The notes: a model not told the origin generated them from the letters alone. DNA of 64,000 bases from Pseudanabaena sp. lw0831 (GCF_016584665.1 NZ_BBJB01000081.1:1-64000), one strand, 5' to 3'. Counted from the first letter of the stretch, positions 1 to 8,327 are shown. A program made the numbers and translations.

Positions 1-45
1 CCAAAAAGAAAGAGCCGACACAAAGCGTCGGCTCTTTCTTTTTGG
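1..45. terminator. Long perfect hairpin, terminator-like
   Basis: Arms 1-19 and 27-45 pair perfectly around a 7-base loop containing CAAAGC. It lies just past the 3' end of the leftward psb32-like gene, and the sequence after the right arm reads GGGTTTT. It belongs to the window-wide hairpin family with a conserved tip. Confidence 0.7.
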
Positions 46-48
46 GTT

Positions 49-762
49 TTAAGGTTGACTTTGCAACCAGTAATAGGTCGCCATTGGCAACGCTGTTGCC
101 AAAATCAGCAAAATAATCACCACCACATTCGATGAACTTGACTCAGTTTCCTCTCTGGTAGCATAGTTACTCGTCTCAGTCTCTTCCACTGCTAATAGAG
201 GCGCACCTGGGTCAGGATTACCCTTCAAAACTGCTTCTAGACGAGCAATTCCCTCATTTACAGCTTGGTTATAGTTTGCCTTACGTGCAGGATAGAGCAT
301 TGTCTCATCAGCAATACTATTGGCTATGCTATTAGGCAAGACTTCTTTTACCTTTGCGCCAGTCTGAATAGCGGTACGGTGGTCTTCTGTCGCCATAAAT
401 AGTAATACTTGATTAGCCTTCTCTGCTTCAGAAGGGAACCATTTATCAAATAATTCCGCCGTAAATTCCGAGGCAGGTTGACCTAGATCAATACGGCGAA
501 TTGCCACAACATGAACTTCAATTCCCGTTAATTCTGCTAATTTTTCAGCTTTGCTAACGATCGCACTTTTGGTCGAAGTACTTAATACCTCAGAATCATC
601 AATCACCCAAGTCTGATCGGTAAGCGTCTTAATTTCGGCTAAGTCTGGAATATCGGATACTTGCAAAGCCAGAACATTACCAGTCAATAAATTAAAGCTA
701 ATTAGTAAGGCGATCGCGCCAAAACATAGGCGGTAAAATAAATTTTTAATCACAATTTTCAA
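49..762 (-). CDS. psb32: TPM-domain protein, Psb32-like
   Basis: A 237-residue protein with an N-terminal hydrophobic signal segment (about residues 10-32), a TPM domain (about 50-185) and a C-terminal hydrophobic helix (about 213-233) followed by a short tail. This is the layout of cyanobacterial Psb32, a thylakoid-associated protein linked to photosystem II protection and repair. Visible family features are the opening WVIDDSEVLS, the segment GIEVHVVAIRRID and the stretch ATEDHRTAIQTG. The gene ends at the left edge in a strong hairpin and reads away from the putative origin. The general TPM family (YgcG-like) is the alternative label. The domain call is firm; the photosystem role comes from the family only. 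Confidence 0.75.
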   Translation of the reverse strand: MKIVIKNLFYRLCFGAIALLISFNLLTGNVLALQVSDIPDLAEIKTLTDQTWVIDDSEVLSTSTKSAIVSKAEKLAELTGIEVHVVAIRRIDLGQPASEFTAELFDKWFPSEAEKANQVLLFMATEDHRTAIQTGAKVKEVLPNSIANSIADETMLYPARKANYNQAVNEGIARLEAVLKGNPDPGAPLLAVEETETSNYATREETESSSSNVVVIILLILATALPMATYYWLQSQP

Positions 763-828
763 ACCTATTATTTAAAACTTAAATCAAGTAATTTCACTTG
801 TTAGTGCTAAAGATGGCAGGATTTTAGA

Positions 829-865
829 GCTAGGATGTGCAGTGCTTCGCGCCGCACATCCTAGC
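829..865. repeat. Inverted repeat
   Basis: Arms GCTAGGATGTGC (829-840) and its complement (854-865) flank a 13-base loop that contains GCTTCGCGCC, a relative of the GCGAAGC tip seen elsewhere. It lies between the psb32-like gene and the origin, upstream of the leftward gene, so it is not that gene's terminator. Confidence 0.6.
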
Positions 866-965
866 ATCTTGATTTCACTATATCAATCCGTAAGGAATCG
901 TAGAGAAAATTTGGAGATCGTTCTTGGGGACAACAAATTATTTTCAGTAATATATCAGATTTTTT

Positions 966-1003
966 TGAACATGATTAGCGATCGAGATCGCTAATCATGT
1001 TCA
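966..1003. repeat. Perfect 18-bp-arm palindrome beside the origin
   Basis: Arms 966-983 and 986-1003 are exactly complementary with a GA loop. Each arm includes AGCGATC, close to the HIP1 core. It sits about 160 bp from the first DnaA box. I see no gene for it to terminate. Confidence 0.7.
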
Positions 1004-1160
1004 AATTCCCAAAATTATAAAATTTGGAAAAGCACTATACCTCTTAATAAATTCTGTTTGTTTAAGTATTATTAAGATTTTACCAATAAATTCTAAAAGA
1101 ATTTTCTGTGAACATTCTGGATATAGATCTGTTGATAAATCTAGACGTTTGTTTTTTACC

Positions 1161-1366
1161 TGTGGAAAACCTGTGGATAACTACAGCCTTTCTGTGGAAA
1201 AGCTGTAGTTATCTGGGGAAAACTTTTGAATAAATGTGGAAAACTTTTACTAGGTATTTATACCCTGTGGAAAACCAGCCAGTTTATCCACAGGGTTTTC
1301 CACAGGCAAAAATCGCTGTAAGTACTGTTGGATATAGTTTTCTTAGGGTTTTCCACATTTTCCACA
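1161..1366. other. oriC: Probable replication origin (oriC) with nine DnaA boxes
   Basis: Nine perfect 9-mers occur in 206 bp. Read on the minus strand: TTTTCCACA at 1161-1169, 1193-1201, 1235-1243 and 1266-1274, and TTATCCACA at 1172-1180. Read on the plus strand: TTATCCACA at 1284-1292 and TTTTCCACA at 1296-1304, 1349-1357 and 1358-1366. A one-mismatch box lies at 1214-1222. All left boxes point one way and all right boxes the other, switching near 1280. AT-rich DNA follows up to dnaN, which would suit an unwinding element. Cyanobacterial origins are known to lie beside dnaN. The gap 763-1759 otherwise holds only two inverted repeats. Confidence 0.88.
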
Positions 1367-1759
1367 GCCCCTATTACTACTATTAAAGATTTTATATTCT
1401 TTAAATAGTAATAATTAGAGCAAATGAAAAAAACATGAGAATTTAAATTTGGATTTTGATATTGTAAAAAATTCCAACGATGGTATGATTGGCTTCCACA
1501 AATCAAAAAATCAAAAGTAAAAAGCTTTTTATCAAAATTTTCTAAAATAAATTTTTGTTTAAAGTCTGCCCTCAAAAAATATCTGCAAAGTGATTTTAAA
1601 TACATTTGCTTTTTTTTAGAAATCTTAAATCCTCAAATTTTGAAATCTTCTAGAATTTCCTCCACAAGCCTTACCTGCATTTTTTAGAATCTAATTTATT
1701 CAAAATTTAGTCTTGCCTCGTCGATCTCACCACTCAGTTTAGAAAATCCCTGTCAAACT
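1367..1759. other. AT-rich spacer between DnaA boxes and dnaN
   Basis: Roughly 390 bp dominated by A/T runs. It is the likely DNA-unwinding element and the dnaN promoter region. I see no convincing gene or clear -35/-10 pair. Confidence 0.4.
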
Positions 1760-2914
1760 ATGCGACTAGTCTGTCCCCAAAACCAACTCGCTGCTAATCT
1801 TGCCCTTGTCGGTCGTGCGGTCGCATCTCGTCCCACTCACCCGATCTTGGCAAATATTCGTCTAGACGCTGACGGCTCCAATCAAAGCCTTGGTATGACT
1901 GCCTTTGATCTCAATCTGGGTATTCAGGTCTCGTTTCCTGCTCAAGTCGTAGAGGCGGGATCAATTACTCTGCCTGCAAAGTTACTGAACGACATTGTGT
2001 CTCGTCTGCCCGATGAAGACATCACGATCGCGGTGGACAAGGACAACACCATGGTATCGATTGTCTGTGGCTCAGGGCGTTATCAAATGCATGGTTTGCC
2101 TGTAGAAGAGTTTCCTGAATTGCCTCAAATTGGCGAAGATGGTGAAACTACCTATTTGCCAGTTGAGTCGATGCTGAGTGGTTTGTCATCAACCTTGTTT
2201 GCGACTTCGGCTGATGAGACCAAGCGGATTCTTACGGGTGTGCACCTGACGGCTACTGCCGATCGCTTAGAGTTTGCTGCTACCGATGGACATCGCTTAT
2301 CCGTGGTGCAGACAGGATTTTTGGATGCCGATGAGCCTCCTGTGACCGGGGATACCGTGACTACTAATCTGGAGGTGACCATTCCTGCTAGAGCCTTACG
2401 CGAACTAGAACGAATGCTCAATCAACAAACAGAGGGCGCGATCGCGGTTAAGTTTGACCGCGCCAATATGATTTTCCAAAGTGCTAACCAAATCTTGATT
2501 TCCCGTTTGTTAGATGGTACTTACCCCAATTATCGCCAACTAATCCCAAGTCGCTTTGATCGCCAAGTTACAGTTGAGCGCAAATTATTTTTATCAGCCC
2601 TAGAGCGTATCGCCGTCTTGGCTGACCAAAAAAATAACATCGTCAAAATCACAATTGACTCTACAGGACAAGAAATTTCTCTCTCGGTTGAAGCACCAGA
2701 TGTTGCCGCAGGACGTGAATCTCTACCTGCTCAAGTTTCGGGTGAAGATGTGGAAATTGCCTTTAACGTCAAATATTTACTGGATGGATTAAAGGCTCTG
2801 CCGAGCAATGAAATTCAAATTCAGATGAACAATCCGACCAGCCCTGCGGTGCTTGTGCCAATTGGGGCAACCAAAATGACTTATTTGCTGATGCCCGTGC
2901 AAATCCGTAACTAG
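1760..2914 (+). CDS. dnaN: DNA polymerase III beta sliding clamp
   Basis: A 384-residue beta clamp, the normal length for the family. It forms the ring that holds DNA polymerase III on DNA and serves as a docking platform for repair proteins. The start MRLVCPQNQLAANLALVGRA aligns with other cyanobacterial clamps, and the end LMPVQIRN is the typical clamp C-terminus. The three clamp subdomains can be followed at about 1-125, 130-250 and 255-384, the second ending near the DGTYPNYRQLIP segment. It lies 394 bp to the right of the DnaA-box cluster, transcribed away from it, and ends in a hairpin at 2943-2975. dnaA is not in the window. Confidence 0.97.
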   Translation: MRLVCPQNQLAANLALVGRAVASRPTHPILANIRLDADGSNQSLGMTAFDLNLGIQVSFPAQVVEAGSITLPAKLLNDIVSRLPDEDITIAVDKDNTMVSIVCGSGRYQMHGLPVEEFPELPQIGEDGETTYLPVESMLSGLSSTLFATSADETKRILTGVHLTATADRLEFAATDGHRLSVVQTGFLDADEPPVTGDTVTTNLEVTIPARALRELERMLNQQTEGAIAVKFDRANMIFQSANQILISRLLDGTYPNYRQLIPSRFDRQVTVERKLFLSALERIAVLADQKNNIVKITIDSTGQEISLSVEAPDVAAGRESLPAQVSGEDVEIAFNVKYLLDGLKALPSNEIQIQMNNPTSPAVLVPIGATKMTYLLMPVQIRN

Positions 2915-2928
2915 ACAAGCCTTGCCAT

Positions 2929-2975
2929 AAAATAAAAACGACAAATAAAAACGACACAGTGCGTCGTTTTTATTT
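2929..2975 (+). terminator. dnaN terminator with duplicated left arm
   Basis: Arms 2943-2955 and 2963-2975 pair perfectly (AAATAAAAACGAC with its complement), ending in a T-rich tract. The left arm also occurs a second time directly upstream at 2929-2942, so two alternative hairpins can share one right arm. Confidence 0.75.
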
Positions 2976-3030
2976 TATTCAGTAGCGATAGCTGTATCTC
3001 AGATAAAAATCCTGTAAACTTAGTTGAAGT

Positions 3031-5058
3031 ATGGATTTCTTACCACTGCCTTCAACTCAACTGCCACCTAGCACCTATGCTGAGGTGAGACAGGCTAGCT
3101 CTAGCCAAACGTTGTCGTCTTCGTCAGCGTTTAATGGTCGTATTTCTAGATTGCCTACTGAATTGCCAATAGAAGTGCAATCTCATTTAAAGCTTTTTTT
3201 CGATACCTTGCCTGATCCAGATGCGATCGCCCAGCAAGTCAGAGCAACTCTGATCTCCCAAGCTGGCCCGATCAAGCCAAATAGTTTACCGAAGCCAAAG
3301 CCTAAAGATAAGCCACGCCTACCCTTACCGCCTCGTGTTGGTGAAAAGTTAAATGTGGTTAGCGATCGTCAAGAATATGACATTAATACTCAGGTGTTTG
3401 TCGCTGAAGGTAATGTGGTAATTAATTACAAAAAATCAGAACTTAAAGCCGATCGCGTCCAATTAAATACCAAAACGCAGGAAGTTGTTGCCGAAGGTAA
3501 TGTATTTTTTACACGCGGCGATCAAAAAATCCGCGGTACAAAGCTTACTTATAATTACAGTACTGTTAAAGGCGATCTCCTGAATGCATCAGGTGCTGTT
3601 GACCTTGGCACTTTGCAAAGCTCTGAAGTATCGCGATCGCCTTCAGAATTGGCTACTAACTCGATCACCATATCTCCTATAGGCTCTGGGAATACTGCTG
3701 AAGGACAAGTGCGCCGCCTTGGGTTTATTGCCGAGCGTTTAATAATTGACGGAGATACTTGGACTGCCGAAAATTTGCGGGTTACGAACGATCCCTTTAG
3801 CCCTCCTGAACTGGAACTTACGACCAGTAAAGCCACCTTAACTCCGATTTCCCCAACTCAAAATCGTCTGGATCTGGAATCTCCACGCATTGTTTTTGAT
3901 CAGGGATTTTCGCTACCATTGCCAGTCAATAGTATTACGCTCGATCGCTTTCAGCGGTTTGCTCCTGCCTTGGTTGGTTTTGACCGCCGTGATCGCGATG
4001 GTGTTTTTTATCAACAAAGCTTTGATGTGATTACTCAACCCAACTTGAATTTCCAACTGTCACCGCAATTACTTCTACAGCGTGCTTTTTCCAGTCAGGG
4101 TGGATTTTCGGGTGTTGATATTATTGGGGTTGTTGCTACCTTAAATGGAGCCTTTGATGATGGGTCAAGCTTATCAGCAAGAGCCAGTTTCTCTGGTTTA
4201 GATTTCTCTAAGATTGATTCTTTGTTGCGATTTAATGCCAGCTATCAGCTTCCTGTATTTGGTGACCATACGTTGCTTTCACAGTATGCTTTTCGCGATC
4301 GAGTATTCAATGGTTCGCTGGGTTTTCAGGATGTAAATAACATTTTGGGCACAACTTTGTTATCTCCAAACTACGTTCTTGGTGATTCCAATATTTCATT
4401 TAGTTATCAAATTTCTGCTCAGTTGGTTGGGGCGCTACGCTCTGATTTACAACCGAGTACGATTGGATCGTTGATCCGTGTCCAAGGTGCTGCTGTTGTT
4501 AGTCGAGCCTTTCCTCTGCTGAGAGGTGAGCCAGCGCCAGCCGAAAAGGAAACAGGATTGCGCTTCTCTCCCAAACCAATCGTGCCAAGACTAGATGCTT
4601 TTTTGACAGCGCAAGGTGTAAATTCTTTCTATTCCAATGGAGTAAATCAGTCTGTTCTCTATGGAACTGCGGGATTATCGGCGGAAGTGGGGCAGTTTGC
4701 TAAAGACTTCCTCGATTATACGAGCTTAAGCTTGAGCTATACCCAAGCATTTGCTAGCGGCAAATCCCCATTCTTTTTTGATCAGGTTTCTGATGTTCGA
4801 GTTTTTACCGCAGGAATAGTTCAACAAATCTACGGGCCAATTCGTCTTGGCATTCAGCAAAGTTGGAACTTGGATACGGGCACTTTATTTGATTCCGTAT
4901 ATTCTTTGGAATATGCAAGGCGGACATATTCTGTAGTTGTTCGGTATAATCCTAATCAAGGATTAGGGGAATTTCTAATACGGATTAGTGACTTTAACTG
5001 GACTCGTCCACCTTCTAATGTGACGAATATTCAAAATGGAATAGAACAGCGTAACTAA
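3031..5058 (+). CDS. LptD/OstA-like outer-membrane protein (DUF3769)
   Basis: A 675-residue protein with an OstA/LptA-type beta-jellyroll at about residues 105-185, visible as repeated strands such as VFVAEGNVVINY, VVAEGNVFFTRGDQKIRG and KLTYNYST. A long C-terminal beta-barrel-like region follows (about 290-660) that matches the cyanobacterial DUF3769 type. Proteins of this kind are the cyanobacterial counterparts of LptD, which places lipopolysaccharide in the outer membrane. The N-terminus is Ser/Pro-rich and I see no classical signal peptide, so the true start could lie elsewhere. The ATG at 3031 is the first in frame. The gene stands alone and ends in a 19-bp-arm hairpin. Confidence 0.75.
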   Translation: MDFLPLPSTQLPPSTYAEVRQASSSQTLSSSSAFNGRISRLPTELPIEVQSHLKLFFDTLPDPDAIAQQVRATLISQAGPIKPNSLPKPKPKDKPRLPLPPRVGEKLNVVSDRQEYDINTQVFVAEGNVVINYKKSELKADRVQLNTKTQEVVAEGNVFFTRGDQKIRGTKLTYNYSTVKGDLLNASGAVDLGTLQSSEVSRSPSELATNSITISPIGSGNTAEGQVRRLGFIAERLIIDGDTWTAENLRVTNDPFSPPELELTTSKATLTPISPTQNRLDLESPRIVFDQGFSLPLPVNSITLDRFQRFAPALVGFDRRDRDGVFYQQSFDVITQPNLNFQLSPQLLLQRAFSSQGGFSGVDIIGVVATLNGAFDDGSSLSARASFSGLDFSKIDSLLRFNASYQLPVFGDHTLLSQYAFRDRVFNGSLGFQDVNNILGTTLLSPNYVLGDSNISFSYQISAQLVGALRSDLQPSTIGSLIRVQGAAVVSRAFPLLRGEPAPAEKETGLRFSPKPIVPRLDAFLTAQGVNSFYSNGVNQSVLYGTAGLSAEVGQFAKDFLDYTSLSLSYTQAFASGKSPFFFDQVSDVRVFTAGIVQQIYGPIRLGIQQSWNLDTGTLFDSVYSLEYARRTYSVVVRYNPNQGLGEFLIRISDFNWTRPPSNVTNIQNGIEQRN

Positions 5059-5097
5059 AACCAAAAAGGCTGTGCAAAGCACAGCCTTTTTGGTTTT
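5057..5097 (+). terminator. 19-bp perfect hairpin, AAA loop
   Basis: Arms 5057-5075 and 5079-5097 are exact complements around AAA. The base is AAAACCAAAAAGG and the tip GC-AAA-GC. The stop codon of the LptD-like gene partly overlaps the left arm. Confidence 0.8.
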
Positions 5098-5120
5098 ATA
5101 GTGTTTTTTATTTAAACTAA

Positions 5121-5200
5121 GAGGGTAAATACCCCACCGCTCTGCGGTGTGAGTAATTCTAGTAAAAAAGAATTTGATACCCCGTCCGCTTGCGGCGGGG
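5121..5200. repeat. Two GC-rich hairpins, IS200/IS605-end-like
   Basis: Hairpin A at 5135-5149 (CACCGC-TCT-GCGGTG) and hairpin B at 5180-5200 (CCCCG and CCGC arms with one bulged base and a TT loop) are each preceded by ATACCCC. Imperfect subterminal hairpins of this style mark the ends of IS200/IS605 elements and their non-autonomous derivatives. No transposase is present, so this is a possible remnant only. Confidence 0.35.
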
Positions 5201-5203
5201 TTA

Positions 5204-5299
5204 TTCATTTTGCAGTAGGCAAAATGAAAACTTCAAACCCTTACTCTGATTGTTTTTTGTTTTGAAAATGAGTACGTACTCATTTTCAAAACGCTATAG
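5204..5299. repeat. Two-hairpin repeat, copy 1
   Basis: Hairpin 1 at 5204-5228 (TTCATTTTGC arm) and hairpin 2 at 5259-5292, a 34-bp perfect palindrome, are joined by about 30 bases and end in CTATAG. A second copy with the same length and layout but compensating base changes lies at 20211-20307. Confidence 0.65.
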
Positions 5300-5339
5300 T
5301 TACGCTTAAAGAGGTGGTGCAAAGCATTGCCTCTTTGGG

Positions 5340-5864
5340 CTAAACAGGAACGAATTTGAGAGAAACTCCATTCATGCAGTAGCGTTGTCCTGTTGGTTTT
5401 GGCCCGTCATCAAAGACATGTCCCAAATGTCCACCACATCGGCTGCAATGTACTTCAACGCGCTTCATAAATAATGAAGTGTCAGTTGTAGTTGCGATCG
5501 CCCCTTCAATTGGTGCAAAAAAGCTCGGCCAACCAGTGCGGCTATTGAATTTAGTGTCAGATGTAAATAGCGGCAAGTCACAACCAGCACAGTTATAAGC
5601 CCCTTTGTTATATTCCTTGTCAAGAGGACTAGTAAACGCTCTCTCAGTGCCATGTTTTCGTAAAACATGAAACTGTTCTGGAGTAAGAGTTTGTTTCCAT
5701 TCTTCTTCGGTTTTCATGATTTTATATCTCTTAGTTGCTTTAGTTGAGTCTACTGCGATCGCTGAGTCTGTGGGGGTGGAATCTTGAGATTGTCGCCAAA
5801 ATTGGGATATCCAAGTGCTGCCGATGATGGCTGCTCCAGTTAGTAACAAATCTCTTTTTTTCAT
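5340..5864 (-). CDS. msrB: Peptide methionine-(R)-S-oxide reductase, membrane-anchored or exported
   Basis: A 174-residue MsrB. It reduces the R epimer of methionine sulfoxide in proteins. Both zinc CxxC pairs are present (CAGC near residue 92 and CSRC near 141), and so is the catalytic cysteine in RYCMNG near the C-terminus. The GGHLGHVFDDGP signature is intact. About 30 residues starting MKKRDLLLTGAAIIGSTWI precede the usual domain start and look like a signal or membrane anchor, so the enzyme may act outside the cytoplasm. An internal Met (MKTEEEWKQ) would give the soluble form. The gene is monocistronic and flanked by repeats. Confidence 0.92.
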   Translation of the reverse strand: MKKRDLLLTGAAIIGSTWISQFWRQSQDSTPTDSAIAVDSTKATKRYKIMKTEEEWKQTLTPEQFHVLRKHGTERAFTSPLDKEYNKGAYNCAGCDLPLFTSDTKFNSRTGWPSFFAPIEGAIATTTDTSLFMKRVEVHCSRCGGHLGHVFDDGPKPTGQRYCMNGVSLKFVPV

Positions 5865-6086
5865 AGTTGATTTTATAGCTTGGTATTGCTAATCACATTG
5901 GACTTTTTCCTTACTTTGATTAAAGTTACGAAAGTCGATGGCTGTACGGATGTGGAATTTTGGGATGTGGATCTCCAAGATATAAAGTTAGAGTTGTAAC
6001 AGTTACTACGATTTACAATCTAGTTTATAATTGTAACAATACTTAAAGCTGAGAAATCACTTCAAACTTTAACAGGTTAAACAACA

Positions 6087-6689
6087 ATGGCATTTGAACT
6101 CCCATCTTTACCCTACGCCCAAGATGCTCTCGCAGCTTCGGGTATGTCTGCTGAGACCCTATCATTTCACTATGGTAAGCACCATAAAGCGTATGTTGAC
6201 AACCTCAACAACTTGATTAAAGATACCGATCTTGCTGACAAATCCTTAGAAGAAATCATCAAGATTAGCTACAAAGAAGGCAAGGCTGGAATCTTCAATA
6301 ATGCTGCTCAAGTTTGGAACCACACTTTCTACTGGAATGGCATTAAGCCTGCTGGTGGTGGCGCTCCTACTGGTGCTTTGTTGGATGCTATCAATGAGAG
6401 CTTTGGTAGCTTGGACAACTTTAAGACTGAATTCAAAAATGCTGGTGCAACCCAATTTGGTAGCGGCTGGGCATGGTTGGTTGCTGAAGGTGGTAAGCTG
6501 AAAATCACCAAAACTCCTAATGCTGAAAATCCTTTAGTTCATGAAGGACAAGTTCCTTTGTTGACGATGGATGTTTGGGAACATGCTTACTATTTGGACT
6601 TCCAAAATAGCCGTCCTAACTTCATGGCTAACTTTGTCGAAAAACTAATCAACTGGGATTTTGTCGCTGCTAACTTCGCGGCTGCCTAG
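6087..6689 (+). CDS. sodB: Iron superoxide dismutase
   Basis: A 200-residue cytosolic superoxide dismutase that converts superoxide to oxygen and peroxide. Metal ligands are visible in HYGKHHKAYVDNLN (first His), NHTFYWN (second His) and DVWEHAYYLDFQN (Asp and His). The Gln in FNNAAQVWNHTFYW is the FeSOD-type residue; MnSODs carry Gly there. The gene is monocistronic, with an AT-rich 220-bp upstream region, and is followed by a hairpin at 6722-6756. Confidence 0.96.
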   Translation: MAFELPSLPYAQDALAASGMSAETLSFHYGKHHKAYVDNLNNLIKDTDLADKSLEEIIKISYKEGKAGIFNNAAQVWNHTFYWNGIKPAGGGAPTGALLDAINESFGSLDNFKTEFKNAGATQFGSGWAWLVAEGGKLKITKTPNAENPLVHEGQVPLLTMDVWEHAYYLDFQNSRPNFMANFVEKLINWDFVAANFAAA

Positions 6690-6721
6690 TTCTGAAAAGT
6701 GCATAGCACTCTATTAATTGT

Positions 6722-6756
6722 AAAAGAGAAGTCTCGCAATGCGTGGCTTCTCTTTT
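6722..6756 (+). terminator. sodB terminator
   Basis: The arm AAAAGAGAAG (6722-6731) pairs with 6747-6756 and a T-rich run follows. The loop region holds CTCGCAATGCG. Confidence 0.65.
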
Positions 6757-6848
6757 CTTTAAGATGTAATTCTAAATATCGCGATCGCACATCACCACAG
6801 CTACAGTGCGATCGCTCAAACAAAGTCTTCTATCCAAACTATTCATCA

Positions 6849-7139
6849 TCATTCGCTTTGAGAATCACCATTGATTTCGGCGATTTTTTGATTGACATAA
6901 TTGACTATTACTTCGTAATCAATTTCTGTGCCTAATTCCGCAGCACGGGTCAGAGAAGAGAGCGCTTCATTTTTTTGTCCTAGTTTGAGTTGCAGTTCAG
7001 AAGTAAATAAAATTAAATTGCGGCCTTGACTGTATTTGTCTCCAATTTCGATATATAGATTTAAAGCATCTGGGCTACTTGCCAAACCAATTACAGGAAG
7101 GTCACGATCTGCTTGTCGGGATATCTTAAATCGATTCAT
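6849..7139 (-). pseudogene. Chimeric ORF: ParE-like start fused to an unrelated tail
   Basis: A 96-residue frame directly downstream of, and overlapping by 14 bp, a Phd-type antitoxin. The first 14 or so residues (MNRFKISRQADRDL) read like the start of a ParE/RelE toxin. The rest, with NLYIEIGDKYSQGRNLILF and KLGQKNEALSSLTRAAELG, is helical and resembles a TPR-like C-terminus, not a RelE fold. The simplest reading is that a deletion removed the toxin body and joined its start codons to another gene's end. It could instead be a real small protein of unknown function. Assignment rests on motif reading only. Confidence 0.45.
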
Positions 7140-7479
7140 TTTTATGAGCTAAGCATTTTTGACCACGATTTTTAATGTTTTCTAATAGATTTGGCAATGT
7201 GTCCGAATCGTATTCTGTGTAGTCACCATTTTTGAGTTGTGCAATTCCGAGGTTAATGTCTTGTTGTAGCGTTGCGAGTTTCAGTGCGCGAAGTTCGGCT
7301 TCGGCTTGCTCAGCCCGATCGCATATTGCTTGAAAGGCATGAGCATCTTGGACAACAACTTCAGCTTTGCCGTTAACGGTTAGAACCATAGGCGATTGTG
7401 TTGATTTAATGCGTTCGATAAATTCTTTGGCGTTGCGCTTGAAGTCGCTCAGAGAGTGGATGTTTTTTAGCTCGATCAT
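7126..7479 (-). CDS. Phd/YefM-type antitoxin
   Basis: About 117 residues from the Met at 7479 (120 from 7488). The segment IHSLSDFKRNAKEFIERIKSTQSPMVLTVNGKAEVVVQDAHAF is split over the classic Phd/YefM fold: a promoter-binding N-terminus, then the NGK-xxVVV strand. The C-terminal half would normally wrap around a ParE/RelE toxin. The next gene begins inside this one but lacks a recognisable toxin body, so this may be an orphaned antitoxin. Antitoxins of this family usually repress their own promoter. Confidence 0.8.
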   Translation of the reverse strand: MIELKNIHSLSDFKRNAKEFIERIKSTQSPMVLTVNGKAEVVVQDAHAFQAICDRAEQAEAELRALKLATLQQDINLGIAQLKNGDYTEYDSDTLPNLLENIKNRGQKCLAHKNESI

Positions 7480-7603
7480 AATTGTCAAAGCACTTAATTC
7501 GGATCTAATTTAATGATAACTGATCTTTCTTAGCGATCGCAATTTCTTCGATTGTTCACAAATATGCGATCTCCTAAATCTCAACATCAAATTGAGATCG
7601 CAA

Positions 7604-7656
7604 CTCAACACCCATAAATGCGATCGCCTATTCCCCAAAATCAAACAGCGATCGCC
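7604..7656. repeat. HIP1-bearing direct repeat, left copy
   Basis: A 53-bp segment starting CTCAACACCCATAAA and ending AAACAGCGATCGCC. It is nearly identical to 8347-8400 on the other side of the DUF6883/DUF4926 pair. Confidence 0.7.
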
Positions 7657-7728
7657 TATTTCTCTGCATCAAATCGCGATCGCTTGAGATTAGATATACT
7701 AAAATCAATTTACTATTTATTCCTGCCT

Positions 7729-8067
7729 ATGAAATTACCAAACGGTGATCATCCAGAAATTTCTATGCAAAAGATTTTAGGATATTGCTTAAACTTCAAC
7801 CATGATAAGGGTAAAGATAAGGCGAGAGTATTTCAATCTAGGTTGGGTATCACGTCTCAAAATGCCGATCACTTGGTTGAATTAATTCAAATTGCGGCAG
7901 TTGAAGGTGAAGTTGTACAGGAGAGTAATACGAAATTTGGTAAGGAATATAAAGTAGATTGGGAAATCCCTAATACAGGAGGTACTGAACTGAGAACTAT
8001 TTGGGAAGTTAGTATTGAGGCTGGTTATCCGCGTTTGATTAGTGCTTTTTTGAAGAGAGAAAAATAA
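7729..8067 (+). CDS. DUF6883-family protein
   Basis: A 112-residue protein starting MKLPNGDHPEISMQKILGYC and carrying NHDKGKDKARVFQSRLGI, the hallmark of the DUF6883 family. A longer frame opens at 7618, but its first 37 codons run through HIP1-rich repeat DNA. The ATG at 7729 aligns with the family start and is preferred. The stop overlaps the ATG of the DUF4926 gene (TAATG), so the two are translationally coupled. DUF6883/DUF4926 pairs recur in cyanobacteria and often sit with mobile or toxin-like cassettes; their biochemical role is not known to me. The pair is bracketed by direct repeats. Confidence 0.75.
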   Translation: MKLPNGDHPEISMQKILGYCLNFNHDKGKDKARVFQSRLGITSQNADHLVELIQIAAVEGEVVQESNTKFGKEYKVDWEIPNTGGTELRTIWEVSIEAGYPRLISAFLKREK

Positions 8068-8327
8068 TGAAAACTCCACAGTTACTTGATACGATCGCTA
8101 TTCTAAAACCAATTTCTATAGATAGGCTTTCACTGATGGAAGCAGAATATGATTTTAATTCAGCTTTGCCAGTGGGTTTGGTGGGTACGATTGTGGATAT
8201 TCATCAGGATAATCAGGGAATTGACTATCTGGTGGAGTTTGCAGATTCTGATGGGTGTGAGTTTGCGATCGCCTATTTGAAAGCTAATGAATTTCTTACT
8301 TTGCAGTATGAACTTGTGGCAGCTTAA
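8067..8327 (+). CDS. DUF4926-family protein
   Basis: An 86-residue protein. The core is LLDTIAILKPI, then VGLVGTIVDIHQD and YLVEFADSDGCEFAIAYLK, an all-beta SH3-like pattern typical of DUF4926. It is translated from a start overlapping the stop of the preceding DUF6883 gene. An immunity- or antitoxin-like role beside its partner is possible but not shown. HIP1-bearing tandem repeats begin 20 bp downstream. Confidence 0.75.
   Translation: MKTPQLLDTIAILKPISIDRLSLMEAEYDFNSALPVGLVGTIVDIHQDNQGIDYLVEFADSDGCEFAIAYLKANEFLTLQYELVAA

Noticed and set aside
1258-1605. 115-codon open frame on the minus strand
   Set aside because: It runs through the DnaA-box cluster and AT-rich origin DNA and its product resembles nothing; it is an artefact of AT-rich sequence.
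4975-5208. 77-codon minus-strand frame over the hairpins past the LptD-like gene
   Set aside because: It spans a terminator and the GC-rich hairpin pair, and its product shows no family pattern.
7618-7728. N-terminal extension of the DUF6883 protein
   Set aside because: The codons lie in HIP1 repeat DNA shared with a non-coding region at 8347-8400; the family start is at 7729.
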